From Phycisphaera sp. (GTDB lineage: Bacteria > Planctomycetota > Phycisphaerae > Phycisphaerales > SM1A02): 64,000 nt of DNA. The stretch is taken from positions 1 to 64,000 of the forward strand of contig WGMP01000016.1 of NCBI GenBank assembly GCA_016124975.1. The letters run 5' to 3'. Below, piece after piece: positions 54,275 to 63,575 of this stretch. Position 1 is the stretch's first letter, and each line of letters opens with the position of its first letter. The notes under the pieces were generated by a model, which saw nothing but the letters and a program-made list of their open reading frames with translations, was not told where the DNA came from and searched no databases. The position numbers and the translations under genes were made by a program.

Positions 54275-56251
54275 CTACCGCACCAGCGCCCCGCGTGTCT
54301 CGAGGAACGCCATCACGCGCTCGACGGCCACGCGGAGCGCCGCTTCGCCCGAGCCGAACTCGTGCATGGGCAGCGCAAGGTCGGCGTCGGCGGGCGTCTC
54401 GTAGTCGAGGTCGATTCCCGGCACATCCTTGACGCTGCCGCGCGCAGCGGCCGCGTAGAGGCCCGACGGATCGCGGCGACGGCACGCCTCGAGCGGCGTC
54501 GACACATGGACGAGGGCGAAGTGGTCGTTTCCGACAAGTTCGCGCGCGCGGGCGCGCACGCTTGCGTCGGGCGCGGTGAAGCTTGCGAGCACCACGAGCC
54601 CGATCTCGTTCATCGCGCGCGCAAGCTCCATGCCGCGGCGCAGGTTCTCCGAGCGGTCGTGCTTCGAGAAGCCTAGGTCGCGGCTCATGCCTGCACGCAG
54701 CGCCGAGCCGTCGATCACGGCGCCGAAGCGGCCGAGGTCGAAGAGGCGGCGCTCGACGGCGCGCGCGATCTCGCTCTTTCCCGAGCCCGAGAGGCCCGTG
54801 AAGAGCAGCGTGAACGGCTTCTGCCCAAGGCGCCTCGCGCGCTCGTCGGGCGTGATGACCTCTGCGCTCGGCGCGAGGTGCGTGGCGCGCGGCGTGCTCG
54901 TCCAGTTTCCTGCGTCGGCCTCCGACGGGTCGAGCAGCATGCCCGCGCCCGCCGTCATGTTCGTCAGGCGGTCGATCAGGATGAACGCGCCCGTGGCGCG
55001 GTTCTTCGTGTAGGCGTCGTAGACGAGCGGTCGGCTCGTGCGGATCGCGACCTCGCCGATGTCGTTGAGCGCAAGCGCGGGCGCGGGCGAGCGCTCGAGC
55101 GTGTTCACATCGACGCGATGCACGATGCGCGCGACCGACGCGGGCGTCTTGTGCGGCCCGTGCTTGAGGAGATACTCCTTGCCCGGAACAAGCGGCGACG
55201 CATCGTCCATCCAGACGACCATCGCAGAGACATCCTGCGCCACATGCGGCTCGTTGCCCGGGTGCACGATCGTGTCGCCGCGCGCACAGTCGACCTCATC
55301 GGCGAGCGTGAGCGTGACCGAGAGTGGGGGATAGGCCTCGGGCAGATCGCCGTCGAAGGTGACGACCTTCTTCACCGTCGTCGTACGCCGCGACGGCAGC
55401 ACCATCACGCGGTCGCCCGGCTTCACGCAGCCGCTCGCGACCGTGCCCGTGAAGCCGCGGAAATCGAGGTTCGGGCGGTTCACCCACTGGACGGGGAAGC
55501 GGAAGTCGACCTGGTTGCGGCGCCCGCCGAGCGGAACCGTCTCGAGGTGCTCGATGAGCGTCGGGCCCGAGTACCACGGCGTGTTCGCGCTGCGCTCGAC
55601 GACATTGTCGCCCTTGAGCGCCGACATCGGAATCGCGCGAATGTTGCGCGGCGGAAGCCGCAGGCTGAACTCCTCGAACGCGCGCACGATCTCGTCGAAT
55701 CGCTCGCGCGAGAACCCGCCGTCCGCGGAGCGGATCAGGTCGAGCTTGTTGACCGCAAGCACGATCTCGCCGATCCCGAGGAGGCTCGTGATGAATGCGT
55801 GGCGCCGCGTCTGCACGCTGATCCCGTGGCGCGCGTCGACCAAGAGGATCGCGAGGTCGCAGGTGCTCGCGCCCGTCGCCATGTTGCGGGTGAACTGCTC
55901 GTGGCCGGGGGTGTCGGCGATGATGAACTTGCGCGCCGCGGTCGTGAAGTAGCGGAACGCCACATCGATCGTGATCCCTTGCTCGCGCTCGCTCTTGAGG
56001 CCGTCGACGAGGAACGCGAGGTCGAGCTCGCCCGCCTGCGTGCCGAGCGCCTTCGAGTCGCGTGCGGCGGCCGCGAGCGTGTCCTCGTGCACCATGTGCG
56101 TGTCGTGCAGCAGTCGCCCGATGAGCGTGCTCTTCCCGTCGTCGACCGAGCCGCAGGTGAGGAAGCGGAGAAGGTCCTTGCGCTCGTGGCGCGCAAGATA
56201 CTCCTCGATGTCGCGCGAGATCAGCTCGCGTTCGGCTTGGTCGGCGCGCAT
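54275..56251 (-). CDS. cysNC: Sulfate adenylyltransferase subunit 1 fused to adenylylsulfate kinase
   Basis: A 658-residue bifunctional protein. The GTPase half (about 25-440) has the P-loop GSVDDGKST, DTPGHEQFTRNM and NKLDL, as in CysN. The C-terminal part (about 475-658) is APS kinase with [10 protein letters not shown] and FSKHDRSENLRRGMELAR. With CysD it makes APS from sulfate and ATP, then PAPS. Its start overlaps the cysD stop by one base. PAPS can serve assimilation or sulfation; a separate cysC gene lies beside it. The coding sequence is complete. Confidence 0.96.
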   Translation of the reverse strand: MRADQAERELISRDIEEYLARHERKDLLRFLTCGSVDDGKSTLIGRLLHDTHMVHEDTLAAAARDSKALGTQAGELDLAFLVDGLKSEREQGITIDVAFRYFTTAARKFIIADTPGHEQFTRNMATGASTCDLAILLVDARHGISVQTRRHAFITSLLGIGEIVLAVNKLDLIRSADGGFSRERFDEIVRAFEEFSLRLPPRNIRAIPMSALKGDNVVERSANTPWYSGPTLIEHLETVPLGGRRNQVDFRFPVQWVNRPNLDFRGFTGTVASGCVKPGDRVMVLPSRRTTTVKKVVTFDGDLPEAYPPLSVTLTLADEVDCARGDTIVHPGNEPHVAQDVSAMVVWMDDASPLVPGKEYLLKHGPHKTPASVARIVHRVDVNTLERSPAPALALNDIGEVAIRTSRPLVYDAYTKNRATGAFILIDRLTNMTAGAGMLLDPSEADAGNWTSTPRATHLAPSAEVITPDERARRLGQKPFTLLFTGLSGSGKSEIARAVERRLFDLGRFGAVIDGSALRAGMSRDLGFSKHDRSENLRRGMELARAMNEIGLVVLASFTAPDASVRARARELVGNDHFALVHVSTPLEACRRRDPSGLYAAAARGSVKDVPGIDLDYETPADADLALPMHEFGSGEAALRVAVERVMAFLETRGALVR

Positions 56252-57177
56252 CAGAAGTAGCCTTCCTTCTTCTTCTCCTCCATGCTGCCCGCCCCGTCAT
56301 GGTCGATCACGCGGCCCTGGCGCTCGGAGAGCTTCGTCTCGAGCATCTCGCGGATGATCTCGGGCAGCGTGGTCGCGGTCGACTCGATCGCGCCCGAGAG
56401 CGGATAGCAGCCGAGCGTGCGGAAGCGGATCATCTTCATCTCGGGCTTCTCGCCCGGCTCGAGCGGCAGGCGGTGGTCGTCGACCATGATCGGGACACCG
56501 CCGCGGTAGACGACGGGCCGCATCGCCGCGAAGTAGAGCGGCACCATCGGGATCTTCTCGAGCATGATGTACTGCCACACATCGAGCTCGGTCCAGTTCG
56601 AGAGCGGGAAGACGCGGATCGACTCGCCGCGCGTTCCCGCCGCGCGATTGATCTCCGTGTTGTAGATGTTCCACAGCTCTGGCCGCTGGTTGCGCGGATC
56701 CCAGCGGTGCTGGGGGTCTCGGAAGCTAAACACGCGCTCCTTCGCGCGCGACTTCTCCTCGTCGCGCCGCGCGCCGCCGAACGCAGCGTCGAAGCCATGC
56801 TTGTCGAGGGCCTGGCGCAAGCCCTGTGTCTTCATGATGTCGGTGTGCTTGCGCGAGCCGTGGGTGATCGGGTTCACGCCCGCTGCGAGGCCTTCCTGGT
56901 TGACATGGATCAACAGCTCGAGCCCGAGTTCCTTCGCGACATACTCGTCGCGAAACCTGTACATGTCGCGGAACTTCCAGGTCGTGTCGATGTGGAGCAG
57001 CGGAAACGGCGGCTTCGCGGGGTAGAACGCCTTCATCGCGAGCTGCAGCAGCACCGCCGAGTCCTTGCCGATCGAGTAGAGGAGGACGGGCTTCTCGAAG
57101 CTCGCCGCCACCTCGCGGAAGATGTGGATCGACTCGGCTTCGAGTTCGCGGAGATGGCTCAGGCGCGCGCGGTCCAT
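56251..57177 (-). CDS. cysD: Sulfate adenylyltransferase subunit 2
   Basis: The ATP-pyrophosphatase subunit, 308 residues. Visible are [20 protein letters not shown], the PP-loop [50 protein letters not shown] and [16 protein letters not shown], all typical CysD. ATG at 57177 is the family start; the frame extended to 57867 is antisense to the cysC gene. First gene of the cysD-cysNC operon. Only 84 bases separate it from the divergent cysC start, so both promoters are there. Confidence 0.96.
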   Translation of the reverse strand: MDRARLSHLRELEAESIHIFREVAASFEKPVLLYSIGKDSAVLLQLAMKAFYPAKPPFPLLHIDTTWKFRDMYRFRDEYVAKELGLELLIHVNQEGLAAGVNPITHGSRKHTDIMKTQGLRQALDKHGFDAAFGGARRDEEKSRAKERVFSFRDPQHRWDPRNQRPELWNIYNTEINRAAGTRGESIRVFPLSNWTELDVWQYIMLEKIPMVPLYFAAMRPVVYRGGVPIMVDDHRLPLEPGEKPEMKMIRFRTLGCYPLSGAIESTATTLPEIIREMLETKLSERQGRVIDHDGAGSMEEKKKEGYF

Positions 57178-57261
57178 GCGGGAGGTCCTTCGGTCGGATA
57201 GGGTAGCGGCGTGAGCCACGGCGGGGATCGCGCCGCGGACTTGGGAAGCGAGCGCACGACC

Positions 57262-57876
57262 ATGACCCAACCGACCCGTTCCTCTGATGTGACCTGGCAC
57301 GAAGGGCAGGTTTTGCGCGCCGACCGCGAGCGGCTGCTCGGCCAGCGCGGCGCCGTCGTGTGGTTCACGGGCCTCTCTGGCTCTGGCAAGAGCACGATCG
57401 CAGTCGCTGTCGAAGCGAGCCTCATCGGCGCCGGGCGGCTCTGCTATCGGGTCGATGGCGACAACCTGCGTCATGGGCTCAACCAGAACCTCGGGTTCAG
57501 CCCCATTGATCGCGCCGAGAATGTGCGGCGCACGGGGGAAGTCTGCCGCATCCTGGCGGACACTGGCGTGATCGTGCTTGCGAGTCTCGTGAGCCCGTTC
57601 CGCGCCGAGCGCGAGCGCGTGCGCGAGATGCACGCTGCGGCGAAGATCCCGTTCCTCGAGGTCTTCGTCGATGTGCCGCTCGAGGTCGCCGAGTCGCGCG
57701 ACCCGAAGGGGCTCTACCGCAAGGCGCGGGCGGGCGAGATCAAGGATTTCACGGGCATCGACCAGCCCTACGAGGCGCCGACCGCGTGCGAGCTCGTGCT
57801 GCCCGCCGCGCGGCAGAGCGTCGATGCGTGCGCGCTGCAGGTCGTGCAGATGCTGCGCGACCGCCACATCGTGTGA
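57262..57876 (+). CDS. cysC: Stand-alone adenylylsulfate kinase
   Basis: Phosphorylates APS to PAPS. The 204-residue protein has [60 protein letters not shown] and [18 protein letters not shown], and [20 protein letters not shown]. It duplicates the kinase domain of the neighbouring cysN-cysC fusion, but is intact. The ATG at 57262 is preferred over GTG at 57211 because the family begins there. The ThuA-like gene ends just after it on the opposite strand. Confidence 0.95.
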   Translation: MTQPTRSSDVTWHEGQVLRADRERLLGQRGAVVWFTGLSGSGKSTIAVAVEASLIGAGRLCYRVDGDNLRHGLNQNLGFSPIDRAENVRRTGEVCRILADTGVIVLASLVSPFRAERERVREMHAAAKIPFLEVFVDVPLEVAESRDPKGLYRKARAGEIKDFTGIDQPYEAPTACELVLPAARQSVDACALQVVQMLRDRHIV

Positions 57877-57882
57877 ACGGCG

Positions 57883-59136
57883 TCAGCGTGTCGGTGGAGC
57901 CTCGAAGGCTGCCGCACGGATCGCCGCGCGATCCGCGTCCTCGATCGCCTTCATCTCGTCGAGCGCCCACGCGACCATCTGCACCGCGATGAGGCGCGCT
58001 TCGGGGTTCGCGAAATCGGCGGGGTGGCCGAGCGTCGTGAACGCGATCCGCTGCATCGGCAGGCCCTCCTTGCGCGGCCTTTCGCGCACCCACAGGACCG
58101 GCTGCTTCTGCGGCGCGTCGGGCCGCTCGCTGCCGACCGCCTCGCCCCAGAGGAGAACGCGGCAATCGTCGGGCAGCGGCTCGACCTGGTAGAGCCAGCT
58201 CGAGACCACGAGGCCGTCGTGCGGGATCGTCACTCCCGCGAGCACGGGGTGCTTCGCGGCCTCGGCCTCGGGCGGCAGGATGCGCGTCTTCGACGAGTGC
58301 CCGTGGTGGAACTTCCAGTTGGTGCCCCAGGTTTCGATCGGGAACGCGTCGTTCCAGCGGCTCGCGCCGTCGCCGCTCCCCGGATAGCGGAACGCGTGCG
58401 TCGAGGTGCGGAAGCCGACGAGCGGCAGGCCGTGGGTGGTCGCGTCGTCGAAGGAGATCATCTGATTGTGGCCGAGCTCGCGGAAGCGCATGTAGAGGAC
58501 GCTCGCGTCCGAGCCGCGCAGGCTCCAGTCGTCGGTGAGGCCTGTTCGTCCGCCGACGTCGGGGGTCTTGGCCGACGAGCCCGTGCCGTCGTCGCCCGTC
58601 GCGAAGTGCAGCCTTGTCGACGCGACTCCCGCGTCGCCGACGAGCTTCGCGAGGAAGGGCATCGTGATCTCGCTGCGGTACTCGTCGTCGGCCGCGACAA
58701 ACGAGATCGTGCGCTCGAGCTTCTGCCAGCCGTTCGGGGGAACGGTCTTGAGGACCTTCGCGCTTCCGTCGGCGAAGATGCGGGCGCGGTCGCCCTTCGC
58801 GGGAAGCCCCCGCGGACCCGTGAAGGGCCCGCGATCGCCGCTCGAGCCAACCGTGCCCGGCGGGTTGTCGAAGATCTGCGAGACGACGGCCGTCTCGTCG
58901 CCCGCCTTTAGCCCGCTGCCCGCGATCACGCGTTCGACGCGCACGCGGTGCCAGACATTGGTCGTGCGCGAATCCTGCTTCTTGAGCTCGACCGAAAGCA
59001 CCGTCACCTCCAGCTGAAACGGCGACCGCGCGAGCACCCACATCGGCTGGGGCAGTTGTTCGGCGCTGGCGTGGGCCTCGGGCAACACCGCGACGGCGAG
59101 CGCGATGGCGGCTGTCAGGATTCGTCGGAGGAGCAT
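57883..59136 (-). CDS. Secreted ThuA-like protein with extra N-terminal domain
   Basis: A 417-residue exported protein. Signal at 1-24 (ALAVAVLPEAHASA). Residues about 30-160 are a beta-rich region of no clear family (VTVLSVELKKQDSRTTNVWH, GDRARIFADGSAKVL). From about 190 it resembles ThuA: VLYMRFRELGHNQMISFDDA, LVGFRTSTHAFRYPG and IAFTTLGHPADFANPEARLI. ThuA-like domains are common in planctomycetes and bind or cleave glycan derivatives, without a firm role. Start 59136 is used; the longer frame is antisense to the pseudouridine synthase gene. Confidence 0.82.
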   Translation of the reverse strand: MLLRRILTAAIALAVAVLPEAHASAEQLPQPMWVLARSPFQLEVTVLSVELKKQDSRTTNVWHRVRVERVIAGSGLKAGDETAVVSQIFDNPPGTVGSSGDRGPFTGPRGLPAKGDRARIFADGSAKVLKTVPPNGWQKLERTISFVAADDEYRSEITMPFLAKLVGDAGVASTRLHFATGDDGTGSSAKTPDVGGRTGLTDDWSLRGSDASVLYMRFRELGHNQMISFDDATTHGLPLVGFRTSTHAFRYPGSGDGASRWNDAFPIETWGTNWKFHHGHSSKTRILPPEAEAAKHPVLAGVTIPHDGLVVSSWLYQVEPLPDDCRVLLWGEAVGSERPDAPQKQPVLWVRERPRKEGLPMQRIAFTTLGHPADFANPEARLIAVQMVAWALDEMKAIEDADRAAIRAAAFEAPPTR

Positions 59137-59160
59137 GTCGGATAGAGTCACGGCTCCACG

Positions 59161-59838
59161 ATGACGACGCAAGAGCCCGTATCTCAGATTTCGATCCTCC
59201 GCGAGGAAACGGCTTGGCTCGTGGTCGCGAAGCCCGCAGGCGTCCACTCGGTCGCCCAGCGCGGAAGCGACGCACCGAGCGTCGAGTCGTGGCTGCGCGC
59301 GGCGCGGCCTGAACTCGCGGGGCTCGACGAGGCCGGGCTCGTCCATCGCCTCGACCTCGAGACGAGCGGGTGCCTCCTCGTCGCAAAGGACGCCGCGACC
59401 CGCGCTCGTCTCCGCGAGGCCTTCAGCGGCCGGGGCGGCGACATCCGCAAGACCTACCTCGCGCGCGTCGAGGGGCGCTTCACCGACCGCGTGCTCGCGG
59501 GGGCGTTCTCGCTGTCGTTCACGAGCCGCCACAAGGGCAGCGCCAAGGTCACCGTCCACACCCGCGGAGAGCCTGACACCATCGGCCGTTGCCGCTGGCG
59601 CGTGCGTTCGGCCGCGGGCGAGAGCGCAGGCGCCACGACGGTGCTCGAGGTCGAACTCCTCGGCCCTGGCCGCCGCCACCAGATCCGCGCGGGGCTCGCG
59701 CACGAGGGGCACCCGCTTGTCGGCGACGCCCTCTACGGCGCCCGCGAGGCCCCGCACGGGCCGCTTCTGCACGCCTGGAGGCTCGATGTCGACGGACAGA
59801 CCGCCGAATGTCCGCCGCCAGACTGGGCGAAGCGGTAG
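59161..59838 (+). CDS. RluA-family pseudouridine synthase
   Basis: A 225-residue pseudouridine synthase without the S4 domain. The catalytic motif is HRLDLETSGCLLVAKD with the aspartate; VVAKPAGVHSV, KTYLARVEGRF, VEVELLGPGRRHQIRAGLAH and HPLVGDALYG are family marks. The target (rRNA or tRNA uridine) cannot be named. ATG at 59161. It is divergent from the ThuA-like gene, 24 bases between the starts. Confidence 0.92.
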   Translation: MTTQEPVSQISILREETAWLVVAKPAGVHSVAQRGSDAPSVESWLRAARPELAGLDEAGLVHRLDLETSGCLLVAKDAATRARLREAFSGRGGDIRKTYLARVEGRFTDRVLAGAFSLSFTSRHKGSAKVTVHTRGEPDTIGRCRWRVRSAAGESAGATTVLEVELLGPGRRHQIRAGLAHEGHPLVGDALYGAREAPHGPLLHAWRLDVDGQTAECPPPDWAKR

Positions 59839-60017
59839 GGAGACGCGAGGGCAGGGCCGCGCCCGCGAGCCACGAAGCCCATCGGGTGGCGGCGCCGAGC
59901 CAAGATTGAAATGGCGAGGAATTTCATTGCAACACCGCATTCCATGAAGTAGCGTTCGGAGGTCTCGGCAGCTCAGCAGCTTGGTGGCCTGGTGGCTCGG
60001 TCTCTCGGAGGCCTCGG

Positions 60018-61820
60018 ATGCGCTCGATCGTCCCGCTCGCGCTCGGTCTGTCCGTCTCGGCGGCGTCGGCTTCAGCCCATGCGCAGATGCCCTCGTTTTC
60101 AGAGGAGGCGTTGCAGCGCGGGCTCAACTATGTCGTGACCGACGGCATCTTCGACGGACCAGGACAGTTCGGCTGCGGCGTCGCGCTGTGCGACCTCGAC
60201 GGCGACGGCGACGACGACATCGTGGCGAGCGGGGCGACGAACGGTCAGATCGCGCTCTTCGAGAATGTCGGAGGGACCTTCGTCAATCGCACCATCGGAA
60301 GCGGCCTTCAGGCGCTTGCGAAGGTGTCGGGCCTCGTCGCCGCGGACCACGACGGCGACGGCGACCTCGACCTCTTCGTGACGCGCTGGCTGCAGGCCGC
60401 CGTCCTCTATCGAAACAACGGCGGCATGCACTTCACGAACATCACCGCCGCCGCGGGCCTCTCGGGAAATGCGGGCGCAGGCGCGGGGTGCTCCTTCGGC
60501 GACTACGACGGCGACGGCGACCTCGACCTTGCGATCGCCAACCGCACGGGGACGATGCAGAACCAGCTGCGCAACCGCTTCTACCGCAACAACGGCAACG
60601 GCACCTTCACCGAAGTCGCACAGCAGCTCGGCGTCGACGACGGAGGCGCAAGCTTCCAGTGCATCCTGCAGGACCTCGACCGCGACGGCGACGCCGATCT
60701 CTATGTCTCGAACGACAAGGGCTCCGCTGGAATCAGCTTCAACCGCTACTTCCGGAATGTCGGCGGCGCGTTCGTGTCTGAGCCGAACAACGGGAGCGGC
60801 GTCATCATCGACTCGATGGGCGTCGCGACGGGCGACCTCGACGGCAACGGGTTCATCGACATCTTCTGCACGAACATCGCGAGCGGCCATGTGCTGCTCC
60901 TCACAGGCGACGCGCTCACCTACTCCGAATCCGCCGTCAAGTCGGGCGTCGCGGGTGCGGCCACGGGCTGGGGCGCCGTCATGTTCGACGCGGAGAACGA
61001 TGGCGACGAGGATCTCTTCGCCTGCTCGATGTTCCCCGTGCCCGACTACCTCTTCGTGAACACGGGCGCCATGCCCATGCTCGACCTGCCCGGCGCGGGC
61101 GGCGCCAGCGACCTCGAGGATTCCTACTGCCTCGCCGTGGGCGACATCGACCTCGACGGCGATGTCGATCTCCTCAAGCAGAGCCGCCCCGCGAACCTGC
61201 GGCTCCTCGTCAATCAATCGCCGCCCGCAAACCGCGCGGTCCGCCTCAAGATCGTCGGTCGGGGCATGAACACGCACGCGGTCGGCGCGTTGGTCGATGT
61301 CCGCTTCGCCGAGCGCACGGTGCTGCGCGAGGTCGTCTCGGGAAGCGCCTACAAGAGCCAGAGCTCGTATGTGATCCACGCAGGAGTCGGCGCGCGCGCC
61401 ACGGCCGACAGCGTCACCGTGCGCTGGCCGAGGCTCGTCGCCGAGGGAAGCGCCTGGACGACGCGCACGCTCACGAATGTGCCGACTGACTTCGTCGTGC
61501 CCGTCTATCCGCCCGAGCGCCTCGGCGATGTCGACGGCGACGGCCGCGTCGAGCCCGCGGAGCTCGCCGCGTGCGAGGCCTGCGCGGTCATCCCGTTCAG
61601 CGCCGCATGCGCGATCCACGACCTCGACGGAAACTGCACGGTCGACGCGGCGGATATCGCCGCCATGCGCGTGCGCATGTGCGACCTCGACGGAAGCGGC
61701 GCGGTGGGCGCGCCCGATCTCGCGATCCTTCTCGGCGCGTGGAGTGGCGCCACCTACGACCTCACGGGCGACGGCGTCGTCGGCGCGGCGGATCTGGCGC
61801 TGCTTCTCTCGCAGTGGTGA
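60018..61820 (+). CDS. Secreted FG-GAP/CRTAC1-like protein with dockerin-like tail
   Basis: A 600-residue exported protein. Signal at 1-22 (LSVSAASASAHAQ). FG-GAP calcium-binding repeats to about 400 (DLDGDGDDDIVASGATN, DHDGDGDLDLFVTRWL, DYDGDGDLDLAIANR, DLDRDGDADLYVSND, DAENDGDEDLFACSM, DIDLDGDVDLLKQSR), then an ASPIC/UnbV-like part (VGALVDVRFAERTVLREVVS). From about 505, EF-hand-like loops (DVDGDGRVEPAELAACEACA) lead to a dockerin-like end with DLTGDGVVGAADLALLLSQW. It is close to the CRTAC1 gene at 21885 but carries the tail. GGAGG precedes the start. Confidence 0.9.
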   Translation: MRSIVPLALGLSVSAASASAHAQMPSFSEEALQRGLNYVVTDGIFDGPGQFGCGVALCDLDGDGDDDIVASGATNGQIALFENVGGTFVNRTIGSGLQALAKVSGLVAADHDGDGDLDLFVTRWLQAAVLYRNNGGMHFTNITAAAGLSGNAGAGAGCSFGDYDGDGDLDLAIANRTGTMQNQLRNRFYRNNGNGTFTEVAQQLGVDDGGASFQCILQDLDRDGDADLYVSNDKGSAGISFNRYFRNVGGAFVSEPNNGSGVIIDSMGVATGDLDGNGFIDIFCTNIASGHVLLLTGDALTYSESAVKSGVAGAATGWGAVMFDAENDGDEDLFACSMFPVPDYLFVNTGAMPMLDLPGAGGASDLEDSYCLAVGDIDLDGDVDLLKQSRPANLRLLVNQSPPANRAVRLKIVGRGMNTHAVGALVDVRFAERTVLREVVSGSAYKSQSSYVIHAGVGARATADSVTVRWPRLVAEGSAWTTRTLTNVPTDFVVPVYPPERLGDVDGDGRVEPAELAACEACAVIPFSAACAIHDLDGNCTVDAADIAAMRVRMCDLDGSGAVGAPDLAILLGAWSGATYDLTGDGVVGAADLALLLSQW

Positions 61821-62238
61821 ACCCGAGACCGCTGCGCATCCGCCTCGGCACCCGCCTCGCCGTAGCCCGTGCCGCCACGGGCCCGCCGGGGGCGCCGCGG
61901 GGTGACCGTGGGTCGAAGGTGGCGACGGCGTGAGCACTGAACTCCGCAGGGTCGCTTGCGCCGATCTATCCGCCTCGTCCCACAGGAATCAGCGCCGCGA
62001 TGTCGGCCCGCGTCGCGGCGGGTGTCCGTGCATCCGCGGAAGACGCCTGCGCGTGTCCGACCTGCTCGATTTGCCCACGCACGGCGCGTCGATCGAAGAG
62101 GCCGCCGGCGACCATCCGTCCGTGGAGCGGAAGGAAGTCCTTGCGGCGTTTCCCCATGCGGCCGTCCCGGCTGGCCGTGCGGTCGTCGGAGGCGCACGAG
62201 TGCCTTCGTGTTCGCGCTGGGGCGGACCGGCCTGCCTA
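61821..62238. other. Intergenic stretch without a recognisable gene
   Basis: About 420 bases between the dockerin-type gene and the convergent ATPase gene. A seven-base stem with loop (GCCCGTG-CCGC-CACGGGC, 61865-61882) lies early and may aid termination, though no T tract follows. Nothing else was recognised. Confidence 0.5.
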
Positions 62239-63480
62239 TCAGCTCCACAGCTCAGCGAGCGGAACCGCGAACAGGCCGTCGCCGAAGCCGACCGTGATCT
62301 CTCCGTCGTACAGCACGACTCCGCACGCGAACCGCTTGCCCGTCGCCTCGCGCAGCCGGCGCAAGCCACGGAAGTCGGCGGGGTGCACGGTGGACGACGC
62401 CTTGACCTCGACGCCGCTCACGCGCGACCCCGAGTGCTCGATCACGATGTCGACCTCAGCGCCGTCCTTGTCACGGAAGTGAGAGAAGCCGATCGCGTCG
62501 TCGACACCCGACGCCTGGCGCCGCAACTCGCCGAACACGAAGGTCTCGAGCAGTTGGCCGAGCATGTCGCGGTCGTTCCAGAGATCCGTCGGCGAGAGGC
62601 CGAGCAGCGCGCAGGCGAGGCCGCTGTCGGTCATGTGGAGCTTCGGTGTCTTCACGAGCCGCTTCAGGCGGTTGCTGTGCCATGGCGGAAGCTCCTCGAC
62701 CACGAAGATGCGTTCGAGCAGCGTGAGATAGTCGCGAATCGTCGGCCGTGATACCTGGAACGGCGCCGCAAGCTCGCTGACATTCATGAGCCGCGCGGTC
62801 TGCGACGCAGCCAGTTTCAAGAGCTTCGGAATCGCGTGGAGCGAGCTGATGCGCGACAGGTCGCGCAGGTCCCGCTGGACCATCGCGTCGACATAGTCGG
62901 CGTACCACTGCCTTCGCCGTGCCGTCGACTTTCGTGCGAGGGCGGCAGGAAAGCCGCCGCCAGCGATGCGCTCGGCGAGCTCCTCTCCAAGGCGGCGCGA
63001 TGAGCGCATCCTGAAGTCTCCCCGCATGATCGCGTCGAGCAGCTTCGGTTGGCGCCGCTCGATCTCGCACTGCGCCATCGGGTGGAGCCGTATCGAACCC
63101 ATTCGTCCGGCGAGGGAGTCCGCCATCTGCGGCAGGAGCAGCACGTTCGTCGACCCTGTCAGGAGGAACCTCCCGGGCGTGCGCCGGCGGTCCACCTCGA
63201 CCTTCAGCGGGAGAAAGAGCTCTGGCGCGCGCTGGACCTCGTCGATGATCGCGCGGTTCGGAAGCCTCGCGACGAAGCCGGCGGGGTCGTCCTTCGCGGC
63301 GCGCCTCGCGGCATCGTCGTCGAGGTTGAAGTAGTCGAATCCGAGCCGCTTGCCGACCTGCATCGCAAGGGTGGTCTTGCCGCATTGCCGCGGCCCGTGG
63401 ACGATCACGACGGGCGTGTCGGACAGCGCCTCGGAGAGCGGCTTCGCGGCGAGTCTCGGCAGGTGGGAATCGCCCGGCAT
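62239..63480 (-). CDS. AAA_14/DUF4143 ATPase
   Basis: A 413-residue ATPase of the AAA_14 plus DUF4143 type. Walker A is HGPRQCGKTT (about 28-37), Walker B is RAIIDEVQRAPELF, with FLLTGSTNVLLL and LAGRMGSIRLHPM after it. The C-terminal DUF4143 has a restriction-endonuclease-like core (FSHFRDKDGAEVDIVIE, GVEVKASSTV). The family has many scattered copies; function is poorly known. The frame to 63844 on the same strand is an artefact. ACGT near 63142 is unlike the backbone, hinting at transfer. An inverted repeat lies just upstream. Confidence 0.9.
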   Translation of the reverse strand: MPGDSHLPRLAAKPLSEALSDTPVVIVHGPRQCGKTTLAMQVGKRLGFDYFNLDDDAARRAAKDDPAGFVARLPNRAIIDEVQRAPELFLPLKVEVDRRRTPGRFLLTGSTNVLLLPQMADSLAGRMGSIRLHPMAQCEIERRQPKLLDAIMRGDFRMRSSRRLGEELAERIAGGGFPAALARKSTARRRQWYADYVDAMVQRDLRDLSRISSLHAIPKLLKLAASQTARLMNVSELAAPFQVSRPTIRDYLTLLERIFVVEELPPWHSNRLKRLVKTPKLHMTDSGLACALLGLSPTDLWNDRDMLGQLLETFVFGELRRQASGVDDAIGFSHFRDKDGAEVDIVIEHSGSRVSGVEVKASSTVHPADFRGLRRLREATGKRFACGVVLYDGEITVGFGDGLFAVPLAELWS

Positions 63481-63497
63481 GCGGCTGATTGTAAGGT

Positions 63498-63517
63498 TTG
63501 CATGCGGCTATATGCAA
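63498..63517. promoter_or_regulatory. Inverted repeat just upstream of the ATPase start
   Basis: TTGCAT and ATGCAA flank eight bases (GCGGCTAT), 18 bases upstream of the ATG at 63480. GTGCGGCTAT recurs at 63526-63535. The place suits an operator or leader hairpin. Confidence 0.4.
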
Positions 63518-63575
63518 GTTGGAGGTGCGGCTATCTGAAACCTTTTGATGCGGCCTGCCGCAGCCTGCGGGGTCG

